DNA of 64,000 nucleotides from Populus alba (Eukaryota; Streptophyta; Magnoliopsida; Malpighiales; Salicaceae): positions 2,237,001 through 2,301,000 of the forward strand of contig NC_133301.1 in the NCBI RefSeq assembly GCF_005239225.2, given 5' to 3'. The notes beneath the pieces are model-generated. The model was not told the origin of the DNA and ran no database searches. It saw only the letters and a list, made by a program, of their open reading frames with translations. The position numbers were made by a program, and so were the translations under genes. Shown one piece after another: positions 1 through 12,557 of the stretch. Each line of letters opens with the position of its first letter. Positions within the stretch are counted from its first letter, which is position 1.

Positions 1-3000
1 CTTGTTCACTGGAAAGCTTCCGGACTTCTTCGGAACTCTGACAAAACTCAGGAACCTGTATGCATGGTTTTCCTTCTTCTATAATGCTAATGCTTTGAAA
101 AAAGATCTTAACTAGTTAAAAGTTTTCGTTCTTCACATTTCATCATCTACAGGCGGCTTCAAGGGACATTGCTTGAAGGTCCAATTCCAAGCAGTTTTAG
201 TGCTCTAAAGAAGCTGGGAGACCTGTAAGGCCATCAAATAGGAGTTAAAATATCTTGCATCATCAAACATGCTGTTGTTTTCTAACTCTCAGAACAAGAA
301 TGTTCAGCGAAAAATGTAGATATACTAGCAGCAGCTGAATGTTTGCAGATCCTCATGTTTTTTTCCTGCCCTCACTATGATGCGGGACAACAGAGATTTG
401 AAGATAGAAGTAATAAGCTAAGAAGAGAAAAAGAAAAAGCAACAGAAAGAGAAGAAAAAAATGCTGAAGAAGAGAAGAATGGGTTGGAAAAGTTAGCAAC
501 TTTGCAATTTTTATTCAATTCATTAACAACTCCCTAACATTTTAAAAAAAATAGAATAGTATAAATATTAAAACCCTAATTAGAATAAGCAATTCAGCCA
601 CTAAATAAAATATTCAACAATAACTAAATTAAGCCCAATAAATAAACCTAAATAAAATCTAATAACACAAGGGTCGGATCATCCTAGATCATATAGACAT
701 GTAAACCATATCTCGGGTTCGATGTCCCCATCACACTGTTTGTGGATTACTTATCAATCACTATGTAGTAAATCAGAATGTTTTATATTAGTATGTTCTC
801 AGGAGAATCGGTGATCTTAATGGTGAAGATTCTTCTCTTGAGTTCTTGCGAGACCAGAAAAGTTTGACTATATTGTGAGTTACTGTAAATCTCAAGTAAG
901 AGTTTTTTTTCATCAGTTTCTTACCCCGTCCTTTTGTTTTATTTTATATTCTCTAATAAGTGCATTGCCTATTATGTTTTTTGCAGGATTTTGAGAAACT
1001 GTCTACTCTCGGGACAAATTCCAGACCAACTGGGAAACTTCTCCCAGTTGCAAGAACTGTAAGTCACTTAGACATCAAAATTTGTGCATTAGGAGCTTCA
1101 TTTTAACCTATGCAAAACAAATTTGTCATGACAGGGATTTGAGTTTCAACAAATTAACAGGTCAAATTCCAGACTCATTTCAAGATTTAGCTTCATTACA
1201 ATATCTGTAAGTTCTATACTCTACCACTTCGGTCTCCGTTTTATTATGATGGGATCAGTGAAGCTGATTCTTGTTCATCAGAACCATTCCACTTTCATAC
1301 CTATGATGAATCATGTTCAGGTCATAAGATTGGAAAAAATGGAACCTATTTTATCTGATAAGTGTATTTTGGCCAGCTGAAAAATGTGTTTGTTTCAGTT
1401 AGTCTATTTGGTTTTACTCGAAGAAGTGTTGGCTATATATGTCAGGTATCTTGGAAGTAACAACTTGAATGGGCAACTCCCTGCAAATATCATAGGTCCA
1501 AATCTAATTGCAATGTGAGTGCCACCCTGAATTTATATACAAGGAAATTAGAACACTTATATCATAATAACACAATTAAATCATAATTTAATGCCATGAT
1601 AAGTTCATCCTCTCTTTCATCCTTCATCTGCTACAATCCGAAAACTTGCAGCAGATGAGACTGAGGAAAGGAAAGGCTCAACGAATGTCAATTAATAGGA
1701 GCATTTATCGTTTTTGTACTGTGGATACTGAAAAATTGGATCATGCCTCTAGCCAAGACTAAGTTTTTAATGGACACTTCATGGCAGAGATGTCTCATTC
1801 AATCCCCTTTCTGGAAATTTGCCACAAAACTCTATGAGGGTTGGATTATCAATGTAAGTTAAACTTTGTTCCTTCTCATTCAATCATTTCTGGAAGTAAT
1901 CTTTACAATTTTTTGTCAAGTGGTCATGCTGAAGTTAAACAAGATGAAACATTTTTTTTTCTTTTTCAGGAATGCTGTTGGAACTTCCATTAATGCAAAC
2001 AATTTACAGGGGTAAGCTTTTCTGGAGATTACTATGTCATTCAAAATCTTTTGCTCTATGTAAAACAGTACCTTAAGGTTTCACTTTCAGAATCGCACTC
2101 ATAGGTCACATCAGATTCTGATTAAAAATATTTACAATAGGAAAACATCTATTGCCACAGTTTTTTGTTGAGAAACCCTCATGAATTTTCTCTAATCAAG
2201 TGAACAAAAATGAACACAGAAAAGCTTCTGGGATGTTGCAGTGCCTCAAAGCTGATTTCAAGTGCAGCAACAAAGTTCCATCAAGTACAGCTTTCGAATT
2301 TCAGCATGCTTAAAACTGCTTTGTACTTCATAGATTTTTGAGGATTGTTTATGACACAAGTTCATCTTCCAAACCTACTTGCATTCTATTTCCATTGCAG
2401 AAACATTTTCTGTCAAATGTGGAGGTACGGACCAGACATCTGCATCTGGGATAGAATATGAGGGTGATCTTGAATCAATGGGGGCTGCTTCACTGTACAC
2501 AAGCTCAGACAATCTGTGGGCAGTAAGCAATACTGGGAATTTCATTTCGAACCCAAACGGACAACAATATTTAACACAAACAGGTTCTCAAATCACTGGA
2601 ACTTTGGACTCTGAGCTATATAAGACAGCAAGGATTTCACCGAGCTCGCTGAGGTACTATGGCCTTGGTCTACAGAATGGAAGATACAGTGTTGAGCTTC
2701 ACTTTGCAGAGATAGGAATGGATGACTCTCATTCTTGGAAAGGCCTCGGAAGGCGCTTATTCGACGTTTACATACAGGTATGCTGAAAAGGTCCCATTTA
2801 CACGTAGAAATATCGATAAACCTATACAGGAGAAAGAGACAGAGACAGCTTTCGCTGTAAGACATCTATGTGCATGCTTGATGATCATTAATGTCATGAC
2901 TGGCTTTAGGGAGAAATAGTTCTCAAGGACTTCAACATTAAAAACGAAGCTGGTGGATCCAAAAAAGCGTTGATTAAAACATTTGAAGCAAATGTGACCA

Positions 3001-3361
3001 ACACAATCATGGACATTCACTTCTTCTGGGCTGGAAAAGGCACTTGCTGCATTCCATATCAAGGAACATATGGACCTTTAGTATCAGCCATTCATGTTTC
3101 TCAAGGTAGATCCCTCCTTACATTTTCTTTCTCAAGCATGCAAATGCCCATTTGCATTTCTAACTTGCTCTACCGTGCTTAATTTCTGTAGTATCTGATG
3201 GTGCTGGCTCTTCCAAGAAGGACAAGAAACGTGTAGGAAAACTTGTTGGGATATCAATGGCATGTGTAGCTGGGCTTGTGATCATCTCTTCTGTATTTTA
3301 TCTATGGTGGATAAAAGAGGATTCATCTCAGCACATGAGAATTTACACTGGTCACCCAGGT
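1..3361 (+). CDS. LRR-malectin receptor-like kinase gene, 3' part, kinase exons absent
   Basis: This is the 3' portion of a multi-exon gene entering from the left edge. Short exons of about 70 bp, each one leucine-rich repeat, lie near 1-57, 152-225, 804-875, 987-1059, 1135-1207, 1446-1515 and 1788-1853, then small exons at 1970-2011 and about 2229-2280. A malectin-type domain follows in two exons (about 2400-2776 with the VKCGG motif, and 2911-3104). The last exon (3192-3361) has a Lys-rich juxtamembrane stretch, one transmembrane helix (GISMACVAGLVIISSVFYLW) and the start of a cytoplasmic tail. This is the layout of the plant LRR-VIII-2 receptor kinases (At1g56140/At1g53430 group). The family normally continues into a Ser/Thr kinase, but no kinase motif follows in the next 7 kb. 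Reading through the last GT gives a stop after about three codons. It is either a truncated pseudogene or a kinase-less receptor. Exon limits come from GT/AG borders by eye. Confidence 0.8.
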
Positions 3362-4394
3362 AATGATTAATGAGAGAAACTTGATGACCCCACAAGGGTT
3401 GCTGCAAAAATACTATGTGGCTAATTACCTTTCCGGTAAACGTTCCTCTGTAATTTTGTAAAATAACTGTAAAATAGCCGACTGTTTTCCAACAAGAAAG
3501 AATTTATCTCTACATGCAAAAAACAGCAACAGGAATTAGGTTCCCCTTTCGATGAAAATGGGAAACAGGGAATCAGTCATCGTGTGATTGTTTTTTTTTC
3601 TTTTCTTTTTGCACCACATGTTTAGTACTGTGGATGGGCCTAGAAAGAATGGTGATTCAAGGGAAAGAACCCTAAATGGGGTTTTATTGCTCTGAAAGTG
3701 AAAGCACTATTATATGCTTGTCGGTCGAGAAATCTGAAGATTGTATTCAAAAAAGATTATCAATCATTTCATGCTTGAAATTATGCAAATTCGACATGAA
3801 CAGTAACTAAAGATTTGCCAACTTCTGAGTGCTCTAACCCCTCCATTACAGGGTAACCCTCGAAAAGTAATAAAATAAAAGGAGGGATCTAGTGGATGCT
3901 TCTGTGCTCTAGACTTGTTTAATCATCTTCAACAAGAAGGAATGAATTATTAATTGTCAATCAAACAAGAACACATTTGGGGAAAAACACATTTTTTAGG
4001 CATCCAATGTTAAAAAGAGAACCAAATTGATCAGCTCCACCATCCCAAGGAGACCCAGCCCTACTTTAATGCATACCTTTTGCTAGTTCCCTTTCATCTT
4101 TCACTTTGAAAGGGCTTGTTTGGATGTAGTCGTGAGATTCACAACAAATCAAATCGACTAGTTGACATGATTGAAAAGAAGTATAATGCTTCAAACACTT
4201 CCTCATCGAAAAGGGTTCCTTGATGTTATGGCATCTTTCACCTTCGTTGCTTTTGTTGGATCATATGAGTAATCTGCGTTGAAATCTCATGTATAGAGAC
4301 GCATCGAAAGTGTTTTGTATTGTTTATATAGAAAGTCTCCGTAGATGTTACTGTTATTGTTATCTTATGAGCAGCCCTTTCTGGTTTGGTTTTT

Positions 4395-4545
4395 AGTGGA
4401 GGTTTGTGGTTGCAGTTTAATCTGTTTTTTATTAAAAAAATAATTTTAAATTATTTTTTATTTTTACTTCATTTTGATATATTAATATAAAAAATATATA
4501 TATATATTACCTTAATATTATCCCCTCACAAACACTTCTAGAAAG
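4395..4545. repeat. Dispersed AT-rich MITE-like repeat, weak copy
   Basis: It shows the shared layout of the family: a 'gtggttgcagttt' end, a poly(A/T) core, and 'attttgatatattaatat'. It is diverged and its ends are not clear. Confidence 0.4.
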
Positions 4546-5444
4546 TGTTCTGAAAATTAAATAGGATTCATTCTCTTAAAAGAAAAAACAAACTTTAAGA
4601 AAAAAAATATATAAAATAAAAGACTCCTGCTTACAATCTTCCGAGTAATGTGAAGTACTAATAAAATACTAAAAAATTAAAATAAAAAATAATATTATTA
4701 TTAATAGTAATTAGTGATCATGGTAGTAGTTAAGATATTAATAATAAACAAAATAGTTTATATACCATAAATAAAAATAATATATTATTATTTTATAAAA
4801 ATCTATTATCATTCCTTTTTTTATTTTATATTTTATTAACGAGGGTGTCCAGGCCAACTTGTGTCCACCTTAACTAATTCCACGGGCCTTGAAGTTAACG
4901 ATCATGTAAGACTCCAGTAACCATTATATTAGCAACTAAAAGGTTCGAACTTAAGGTTACAGGAAAAGCAAACTTTATAATCTCAAGCTTTTATTAGTGG
5001 CCACTTGCTAGAAGGTTTATCATTTTTTATTTTTATTCTAACATTCTGTAGCAATGAAACTATGTTTAATTTTCATTTTTATTCCCACTCTTCTTTTTTA
5101 GTACAATTTTAATTTAGTTAATTTCAACTAAATAAATGCCTACAAAGTAACAATAATTTTTTTATTCGCAGTCACATTATTCCATTCTTTATTCTCAAAC
5201 AATAACTAAGAGTATTTCATCAAGTTACATACCTTAGTGGTACAATAATTGATTATTAAAAAAATTGATACAAAAAAAATTAATTTTCCAGACATGGAAT
5301 ATGTTCTTCAACTTTTCCCGTAGAAAAAGTTTTTTACCATAAAAATTTGGTTGTTGGCAAGAGCAAATGGAACCTTATATGAAAATGAAAGGTTTTGTAG
5401 TTGTGAGAGGACAGAATTGAGACGAGAGAGGCGTAATCAGTAGA

Positions 5445-5625
5445 GCCTCAATTATAAGTGTTTGATTTTAAGTTATAATTTATTTTTTAAAATGTTTTTT
5501 AATTTTTTTATTTAAAAAGATATTCTTAAATGATTTTAATGTGTTAATATTAAAAAAATATTATTTTAATAAATTTTTAAAAAACATCATAAACAATAAT
5601 ATAAAACACACACAATCTCCATAGC
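5445..5625. repeat. Dispersed AT-rich MITE-like repeat, diverged copy
   Basis: The core begins 'aagtgtttgattttaagtta', is followed by alternating T and A runs, and ends in an 'aaaacatcataaacaata' region. This matches the family order seen in the better copies at 6227 and 60690. Confidence 0.45.
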
Positions 5626-6226
5626 TAACTCTTATATTCTAGCAATTGAGATTACTTAAAACATGTGGATTTAAATCTCGTTTGAGATTTTGATGAAAAT
5701 TAATTTTTAAAGTTTTTTTTATTTAAAAAATTTATTAAAATAAAATTTATTAAAAAAATTATTTTTGATATTAGTACATTAAAATAATTTTAAAATACAT
5801 AAAAATAAATTAAAACTAAAAAAAATAAAAATCTTTAAAAATATAATTAGACTACAATGTTAAACAATACCAATCATCAACTCATATGTTAGAAATTATT
5901 AATTTAAAGCAAAGATTTTTAAAAACATTTTTGAAATAAAAAAACAAACAATAATTAATTTCACGTTTTCTATGCTTAAATCAAAAGGTTTGAGAGAAAA
6001 AAAGTTCACGAATTAAGTGGACTTGTTTTTTTAATCATTTTTCTTAATTTGCCACTCATCTTTTATCACTTTACTCTCCCCCCCCCCCACATTAATTTCT
6101 TTAATATAAAGCAACTAAAGTTAGTAGTGACCGTATGCTTTTCATCTTTATATATATCCCTTTTCTTTTTGCCTGCATCTCGTTATCCCACCCAAAAATG
6201 TACAGCCATTGAGTAGCTTTGACTTA

Positions 6227-6436
6227 GAGCGTATTTGAAAGTGTAGTGGTTGCTTTTTCAAATAGTTTTTTTGTGCTGAAATACATGCCAATGATGTTTT
6301 TTTATTTTTTAAAAAATCATTTTTTACATCAGCACATCAAAACGATCTAAAAAAGTACAAACCGCACTCAATTTTAGTAAAAAATAATAATTTAATTTGA
6401 TGAAACATGTTTGGAACGCAATGCCAAACGATGTCT
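6227..6436 (+). repeat. Dispersed AT-rich MITE-like repeat, good copy
   Basis: About 210 bp. It begins 'gagcgtatttgaaagtgtag', continues 'tggttgctttttcaaa', and carries the diagnostic 'acatcagcacatcaaaacga' block. It ends 'gcaatgccaaacgatgtc', which is roughly the reverse complement of the start, so the ends are imperfect terminal inverted repeats. There is no coding capacity, so it is a non-autonomous element. Confidence 0.7.
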
Positions 6437-8399
6437 TAGTTATTTTACTTGTGATTCGTATTTTACTTTTGATTCATTTTGGATAATTTTTTAGTTAAAA
6501 ATATTAAATACATAGATTTATTCCCCTGTTTATAGATAAAAAAATGCAAAAAAAAAATAAAATAAAGGATAAAAATAGAAATAAAAACACTCAATTTAAA
6601 AAAAACATAAAAAAACTTGAGAATTATAAGTTAACCCGTTAAACTTGTAAATTAGATTATGAATCCTATTAAATTTAATAATTTTTTATTTTTAAAATGA
6701 TCTTTCACTTAATTATACATTCAATCAAGTACATGAGACTTTTTTTTTATATCAAACACCAATTTGTTTTTTTTTTTTTAAATATATTGGTGATTCGCAT
6801 GACTAAAATAATAAATAGTCTGGTTTTTTTAAAAGTTTGATAACAAAACAAGATTTTTAAAAAATAAAATAAAAAATCTTAAAAAACAAACAAATGGTAA
6901 AGTGATTTTTTTTTTAATTTTAAGGGGTTAAAATATATCAATTTTTTTTTAAAAAAAAACAGGTTATATACTAAATTAAATAATATTCTATAAGAAAATC
7001 ATTAAAAAATTGTTGATTTAAAAAATACCAAACAAAAAAAATCAATAAGAAATTGAATGGACAAAGAAAAAAATTTAAAACTATAACCTAAGAAAAGATG
7101 CCTAGGCACCCGGGCCTGGCCTTGTTGGCCTAATATGTTTGGTCAAATGACTTGTCTTTCCACATTAATTGTTCTTAAAAAAAAAAAAAAATAGCAGGTG
7201 ACATTTTAGACACTTGAAAAGATATTTTTGATACCTTGATAAACCAGTTTATAATCTCAAAAATCCAAAAAACAAATTTAAAAAATTAAAATTAATTTAA
7301 ATAAAAAATCTTTCTAACCTCATATAAGTTTTTAAAAGTAATTTAAAGGTGAGAAAACTCCTTTTAGAACTTGTTGGCATCAGAACAAGGTTTTTGATTG
7401 AAATTTATTTGTTTTTTATTTAAAAAAATTAGAGGAACTTGATTTTTATATTTTAAAAAATACAATGATTAAATTAAACAATTCAATAAAACGTTAGTAA
7501 TCCTTTCCTTTTCTTGAAGTTGGTGGCCCAATCAGATCCGACAATTATGCTACAAACCAAGAAATTCAAAATGGAATATAGTTATATTTATTCATCCGGA
7601 AAACTCACTTTCTAAATTAATTTTCCTAACATGATCATTTATCGATGGATTAATCTTATCAATAGATAAACAAGCAACTAATAACAATTATTCCAAAGTC
7701 CGTCTATCTGTTGGTTTGATTTTGAATCTTAAATTCCTTCACTTTTTTTGTGCACGATTTTAATTGGTAATAATCATTGATATCATAGTGTAGAATATTT
7801 TTTAATTGATAATATATCTAAAAAATATATTTTATTTTTATTTTTAACTTTAATATATTAAAATTATCTAAAAATATCTCATAAAAAATAATTCAAAAAA
7901 ATATTAAAATGAAAAAAAACACTTAGAGAAAATATATTTGGGTGCCATCGAGCCAAAACTAAGGCACAATACCTTGTCGTGCTATACGCAGCATTATCTG
8001 CTTGTACTTATCCCCTTGTTTGGACATAGGCAACCCTTTAATGGCGAGCTGGCAACCAAATTCTCCATTACATAAATTACCACTCGCCTAATCCCGCCCC
8101 TAATCCTAAAAATATTTAGTTATTCACCGCCAGCAATTTATCTTCTTGGACCTTCTTGGCCTTTAGACCCCGTACATTAAATTGTTAATTAATACTTTAA
8201 TCACAGTTAGAATCTAATTAGTACTTCCAAAGGCAAATGTCTCCAAACTTGACATCAATCATCAATGAGCAGTTATTGTGGGACCAAGCAACCGGATCAG
8301 CCGCCACGTCAATAATCCCGAAACGGTAAAATCCACAAAATGAGAAAATCGACATCACCGTTTACCGTACGCGTAGTCTTTGGTGTTAACAAATTATGT

Positions 8400-8433
<34 letters not shown>

Positions 8434-8754
8434 TCCATCTGCAAATTTATTTTCTTGTACTTAAGATTTAGTCCCTAAAATCTCAAAACCTACTATTTTA
8501 CCCCTCTTATCTTATGATGTTAGAGAATTTTACTTCCTGTATTTGTTAACAACACGCCCTTCAAGTACCAGGGATGCGTTTTTTGGTTGTAGCTTGTGGT
8601 ATAAAAAAATGTAATTAAGTATTTAGTAAATACATCAAGCTATATTTTATATTATGGAGTCCTATTAAAAAATTAAATTTGAAATACGTAGTTTGTATGA
8701 AGTAGTTTTTACATGTTTTTTCAATTAACTTTCATAAAAATCTATTTATTTTTG

Positions 8755-8930
8755 CTTTTTAAAAATTTAATTTTTTTTTATTTTTTTATTTACTTTAAAA
8801 TATTTTTTTTTGTATTATCAAATCATTTTGATACGTTGATATCAAAAATAATTTTTAAAAATTAAAAAAAAATATTATAATGTATTTTCAAGTAAAAAAC
8901 ACTTTTGAAAATCAACTACAATCAAATATT
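8755..8930 (-). repeat. Dispersed AT-rich MITE-like repeat, reverse copy
   Basis: Read on the minus strand it shows the family order: 'gattgtagttgattttc', a poly(A/T) core, then 'tgatatcaacgtatcaaaat'. Confidence 0.6.
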
Positions 8931-10541
8931 TTATATATATTTTTTTACTACACATAAATCTCAATTATAATTTTAATTAACACAGGTATCTAAATCTAAA
9001 TAATTATATTTTTTTAAAATTTACTTTTTAAAAAAATTATAATTACAAAAATTACCTAAAAATAACCGCACTTAAATAGTTACTTTTTAAAGATTCAAGC
9101 AGTAAAAGCCTTTTTTCCACCAAAAACTCGCGAGAGAAAAACGTATTTTTAAAATTTATTATGAAAACATATCAATTAAACAATCAATCAATGGAAAGTG
9201 GCCTAAATATCAAATCATTTCTTTAAACAAATGCGTTTTATATGCTGGATCACATTAGTTGAGCTCACACAATGGTGGACCTTTTTTTTCGTTGTTTTTT
9301 TCTTTTTTGTATAAAGAAACAAACCAATAATAATTACTAACTTGATATAAATTCTCTCTATTTCCTGAGTTTTTTCTATCTATATTATCTATATACTCTG
9401 CCAATAAAAATATTTTTTAAAAAATTAAAGTTTAGATGAATCATCCACACACTTGAACGAATGATATCCTATTTGTTTTTTTATTTATATTTAAATTCAA
9501 ATCCAAATAATAATTAGTAAACTGTAAATTCTAAAATAAATTACAATAACCCTCTTCACGCATCATAAAATCATATAGACCACTCAAGATTTTTGAAAAA
9601 ATTGACAAAAAACTCTTCTTCATCCTTAAAAAAACACTCCAAAAATCTTTCTTTTGTTTTACCCAAAATGCATATTAGAAAAACTATAGAATGAGATGCT
9701 AAAAAATTAGGAAAATAATCCTAATAATAGGCATGATTATTGTTTTATATATTAAGAAATTTAATTTAATTATTTATTATTTATTTTTTAAACATTTTCT
9801 CTAATTACTCAGGATTTTTTAATCTAACTACCTTTTCTTTAAAATGATAATTAAAGATATCTTGGACATCAAAAGAGTTTTAAGTCGAATCCTAATATTT
9901 TATATATACATAAAAAAGAGTTACTGTAATTCCTCCTAAATTACACACAACAAAAAAAATCATTACATAAATATTATTAATGCTAGTAAGAATTTCTTTA
10001 TATAATTTTTCTATAAGTATATATTGAAAGTCCATTAAATCTTCAAAAAAAAAAAAAAAAAAAAAAACCTCTTTAAACAGAAGAAAACAAATCAATCGAG
10101 TAGCCTCTTCTATTCTCCTTTCTTCAAGTATTTATTTACTCCGTTCCGACAAACAAACACACACACAGCCCAGAGACATGCTTCTTTCAGACAAAAGCTC
10201 CCCCACCCTCAAGACACTTCCGCTACTATAGCTGTCCTCCTCCACATCTTTGATCAAATCAACGCCTCTCCTTCCTCCACGTCCTCTCCGGACCCCAACT
10301 TCCTCTTTAAATCTACCTTCTTTTTTTTTATTATTATTACAGCTAATTGCAAAATCACACCCAAAAACACTTTCCATCCCCCCCCTCCCCCCCGGCACAG
10401 GGATTGTCATTAGATCCGACGCCGTTTCCAACAGATCCCAGATCCAACAACCTCAAAATTCGACACACCGGTAATCGCTTCTATTAACCAAAGAAACTAA
10501 ATCCTCATTTATAGTCTACTTCTGCCAGCTCAACGGTCAAG

Positions 10542-12557
10542 ATGGCGCCGAGCACGATCCGAAAAGCGATTGGGACCGTTAAAGATCAAACAAGCATAGG
10601 TATAGCGAAAGTAGCGAGTAACATGGCGCCAGAGCTTGAAGTGGCAATCGTGAAAGCAACGAGCCACGACGACGATCCGCCGAATCAGAAATATATTCAC
10701 GAGATCTTGAATCTAACTTCGTATTCTCGCGGTTACGTTCATGCTTGTGTGTCTTTCGTTTCGAAAAGGTTAGGGAAAACGCGGGATTGGATCGTGGCGT
10801 TGAAAACATTGATGCTTATTCATAGGTTATTGAACGAAGGAGACCCGTTATTTCAAGAGGAGATTTTGTATGCTACTAGGAAAGGTACCCGGCTGTTGAA
10901 TATGAGTGATTTTAGAGATGAAGCGCATTCGAGTTCCTGGGACCATTCGGCTTTTGTTAGGACTTTCGCGATGTATTTGGATCAAAGACTTGAATTGATC
11001 TTGTTTGAACGGAAAGGAGGTGATGGTAGCCGTGTTGGTGGGAGTCGTGGTGCGGGGAGTGCTCATGGTGGTGAAATTGAGAAATATTATGGAGGCAGGG
11101 GTGGTTTTGGCAGGGAAGATTTCGGTAGAGGTGATTTTAGGTCGCCGCCGCCAAGAGCTTATGAGTATAGTGATCAGTATAATGGGGATTATAATAGGGG
11201 GGAGAGTGGGTATGGGATGCCGAGGAGGACAAGGTCGTATGGGGATATGAGTGAGATGGGGGGCGGAGAAGGAAGGGAAGAGAAGAAGACAGCAACGCCG
11301 TTGAGGGAAATGAAGCCGGAGAGGATTTTTGGGAAGATGGGACATTTACAGAGGTTGCTGGATAGGTTCTTGTCATGTAGGCCGACGGGGTTGGCCAAGA
11401 ATAATAGGATGATATTGATTGCGTTGTATCCGGTTGTGAAAGAGAGTTTTCAGTTATACGCGGATATATGTGAGGTTTTGGCTGTTTTGCTCGATAAGTT
11501 TTTTGATATGGAGTATCCGGATTGTGTTAAGGCCTTTGATGCTTATGCTAGTGCGGCGAAGCAGATTGACGAGCTGATTGCGTTTTATAATTGGTGTAAG
11601 GATACTGGAGTGGCGAGATCGTCCGAGTACCCTGAAGTGCAGAGGATTACAGGCAAGTTGTTGGAGACTTTGGAGGAGTTTGTGAGGGATAGAGCTAAGA
11701 GACCTAAGAGTCCGGAGAGGAAAGAGGAGGCACCCCCTGTGCCTCAAGAGGAGGAGCCTGTGCCTGATATGAATGAAATTAAGGCCCTGCCTGCACCGGA
11801 GGATTTTACTCCTCCCCCACCTCCGGAGATGGAGCCCGGGCCTCAGAAACCACAGGTTACTGAGGATTTGGTGAATTTGAGGGATGATGATGTCACGGCT
11901 GACGATCAAGGGAATAGGTTGGCTTTGGCTTTGTTTGCTGGTCCAGCAGCCAATAGTGGGAACGGATCATGGGAAGCATTCCATTCTAACGGAGAACCCC
12001 AAGTGACCTCAGCATGGCAGACTCCAGCTGCTGAAGCTGGCAAGGCAGATTGGGAATTGGCATTGGTTGAGACAGCTAGTAATTTATCGAAGCAGAAAGC
12101 AACTTTGGGAGGTGGGTTTGATCCATTGTTGTTAAATGGAATGTATGATCAGGGAATGGTGAGGCAACATGTTGGCACTGCTCAACTTAGTGGAGGTAGT
12201 GCTAGTAGCGTGGCGTTACCAGGGACTGGGAATAGTACAACACCTGTTTTAGCTCTGCCAGCTCCAGATGGAACAGTCCAGGCAGTTAATCAGGACCCTT
12301 TCGCCGCATCTCTGTGTGTTCCACCTCCCTCATACGTCCAAATGGCAGATATGGAGAAGAAACAACAGTTGCTTGTTCAGGAGCAGGTGACATGGCAGCA
12401 GTATGCCAGGGATGGGATGCAAGGTCAAGCTAGTTTGGCCAAGATCAGCGGCGGTGGTTACTACAATGCAGGTCCTATGCCAACGATGCCTTATGGAATG
12501 CCACCTGTCAATGGAATGGGGCCACCACCGGCCGGGTATTACTACACTCCTTACTGA
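10542..12557 (+). CDS. ECA4/CAP1: ANTH-domain clathrin assembly protein (AP180/ECA type), 671 aa
   Basis: Endocytic adaptor that binds phosphoinositides at the plasma membrane and recruits clathrin. The single open frame starts MAPSTIRKAIGTVKD, the conserved N terminus of plant ANTH proteins. The ANTH phosphoinositide-binding signature (K-A-T followed by P-x-x-K-Y) is visible at residues 38-51. The ANTH fold is split by a Gly/Arg/Tyr-rich low-complexity linker (about 165-255) and resumes at 'GHLQRLLDRFLSCRPTG'. A Pro/Glu-rich stretch follows at about 385-440. The C-terminal tail carries a DPF motif (585-587), a typical clathrin/AP-2 or EH-domain ligand, and ends in a Gly/Pro/Tyr-rich segment. 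Known Arabidopsis relatives are At2g25430 (ECA4) and At4g32285 (CAP1), which are linked to the TPLATE endocytic complex. Being intronless with this length fits that pair. No frame breaks are seen. Confidence 0.95.
   Translation: MAPSTIRKAIGTVKDQTSIGIAKVASNMAPELEVAIVKATSHDDDPPNQKYIHEILNLTSYSRGYVHACVSFVSKRLGKTRDWIVALKTLMLIHRLLNEGDPLFQEEILYATRKGTRLLNMSDFRDEAHSSSWDHSAFVRTFAMYLDQRLELILFERKGGDGSRVGGSRGAGSAHGGEIEKYYGGRGGFGREDFGRGDFRSPPPRAYEYSDQYNGDYNRGESGYGMPRRTRSYGDMSEMGGGEGREEKKTATPLREMKPERIFGKMGHLQRLLDRFLSCRPTGLAKNNRMILIALYPVVKESFQLYADICEVLAVLLDKFFDMEYPDCVKAFDAYASAAKQIDELIAFYNWCKDTGVARSSEYPEVQRITGKLLETLEEFVRDRAKRPKSPERKEEAPPVPQEEEPVPDMNEIKALPAPEDFTPPPPPEMEPGPQKPQVTEDLVNLRDDDVTADDQGNRLALALFAGPAANSGNGSWEAFHSNGEPQVTSAWQTPAAEAGKADWELALVETASNLSKQKATLGGGFDPLLLNGMYDQGMVRQHVGTAQLSGGSASSVALPGTGNSTTPVLALPAPDGTVQAVNQDPFAASLCVPPPSYVQMADMEKKQQLLVQEQVTWQQYARDGMQGQASLAKISGGGYYNAGPMPTMPYGMPPVNGMGPPPAGYYYTPY

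Larger units (their letters stand above)
3362..10541. other. Intergenic spacer and presumed 5' region of the ANTH gene
   Basis: There is no gene here. 3362-4400 has moderate composition and looks like former intron or 3' flank of the receptor gene. 4400-10100 is very AT-rich and holds several copies of the dispersed AT-rich repeat (listed separately), an (AT)n run at 8404-8431 and homopolymer runs. A short GC-richer island at about 8230-8400 and the stretch at 10090-10541 (CT-rich, C-runs at 10379-10394) look promoter- or leader-like. The second lies directly before the ANTH start codon and is its probable 5' UTR. Confidence 0.6.

Noticed and set aside
10848..11345. Long antisense frame (165 codons) within the ANTH gene
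   Set aside because: It is the shadow of the Gly/Arg-rich linker on the other strand, with low-complexity Pro/Thr/Ile composition and no domain.
11454..11909. Second antisense frame in the ANTH gene
   Set aside because: Same reason: it follows the codon bias of the sense gene and has no independent evidence.
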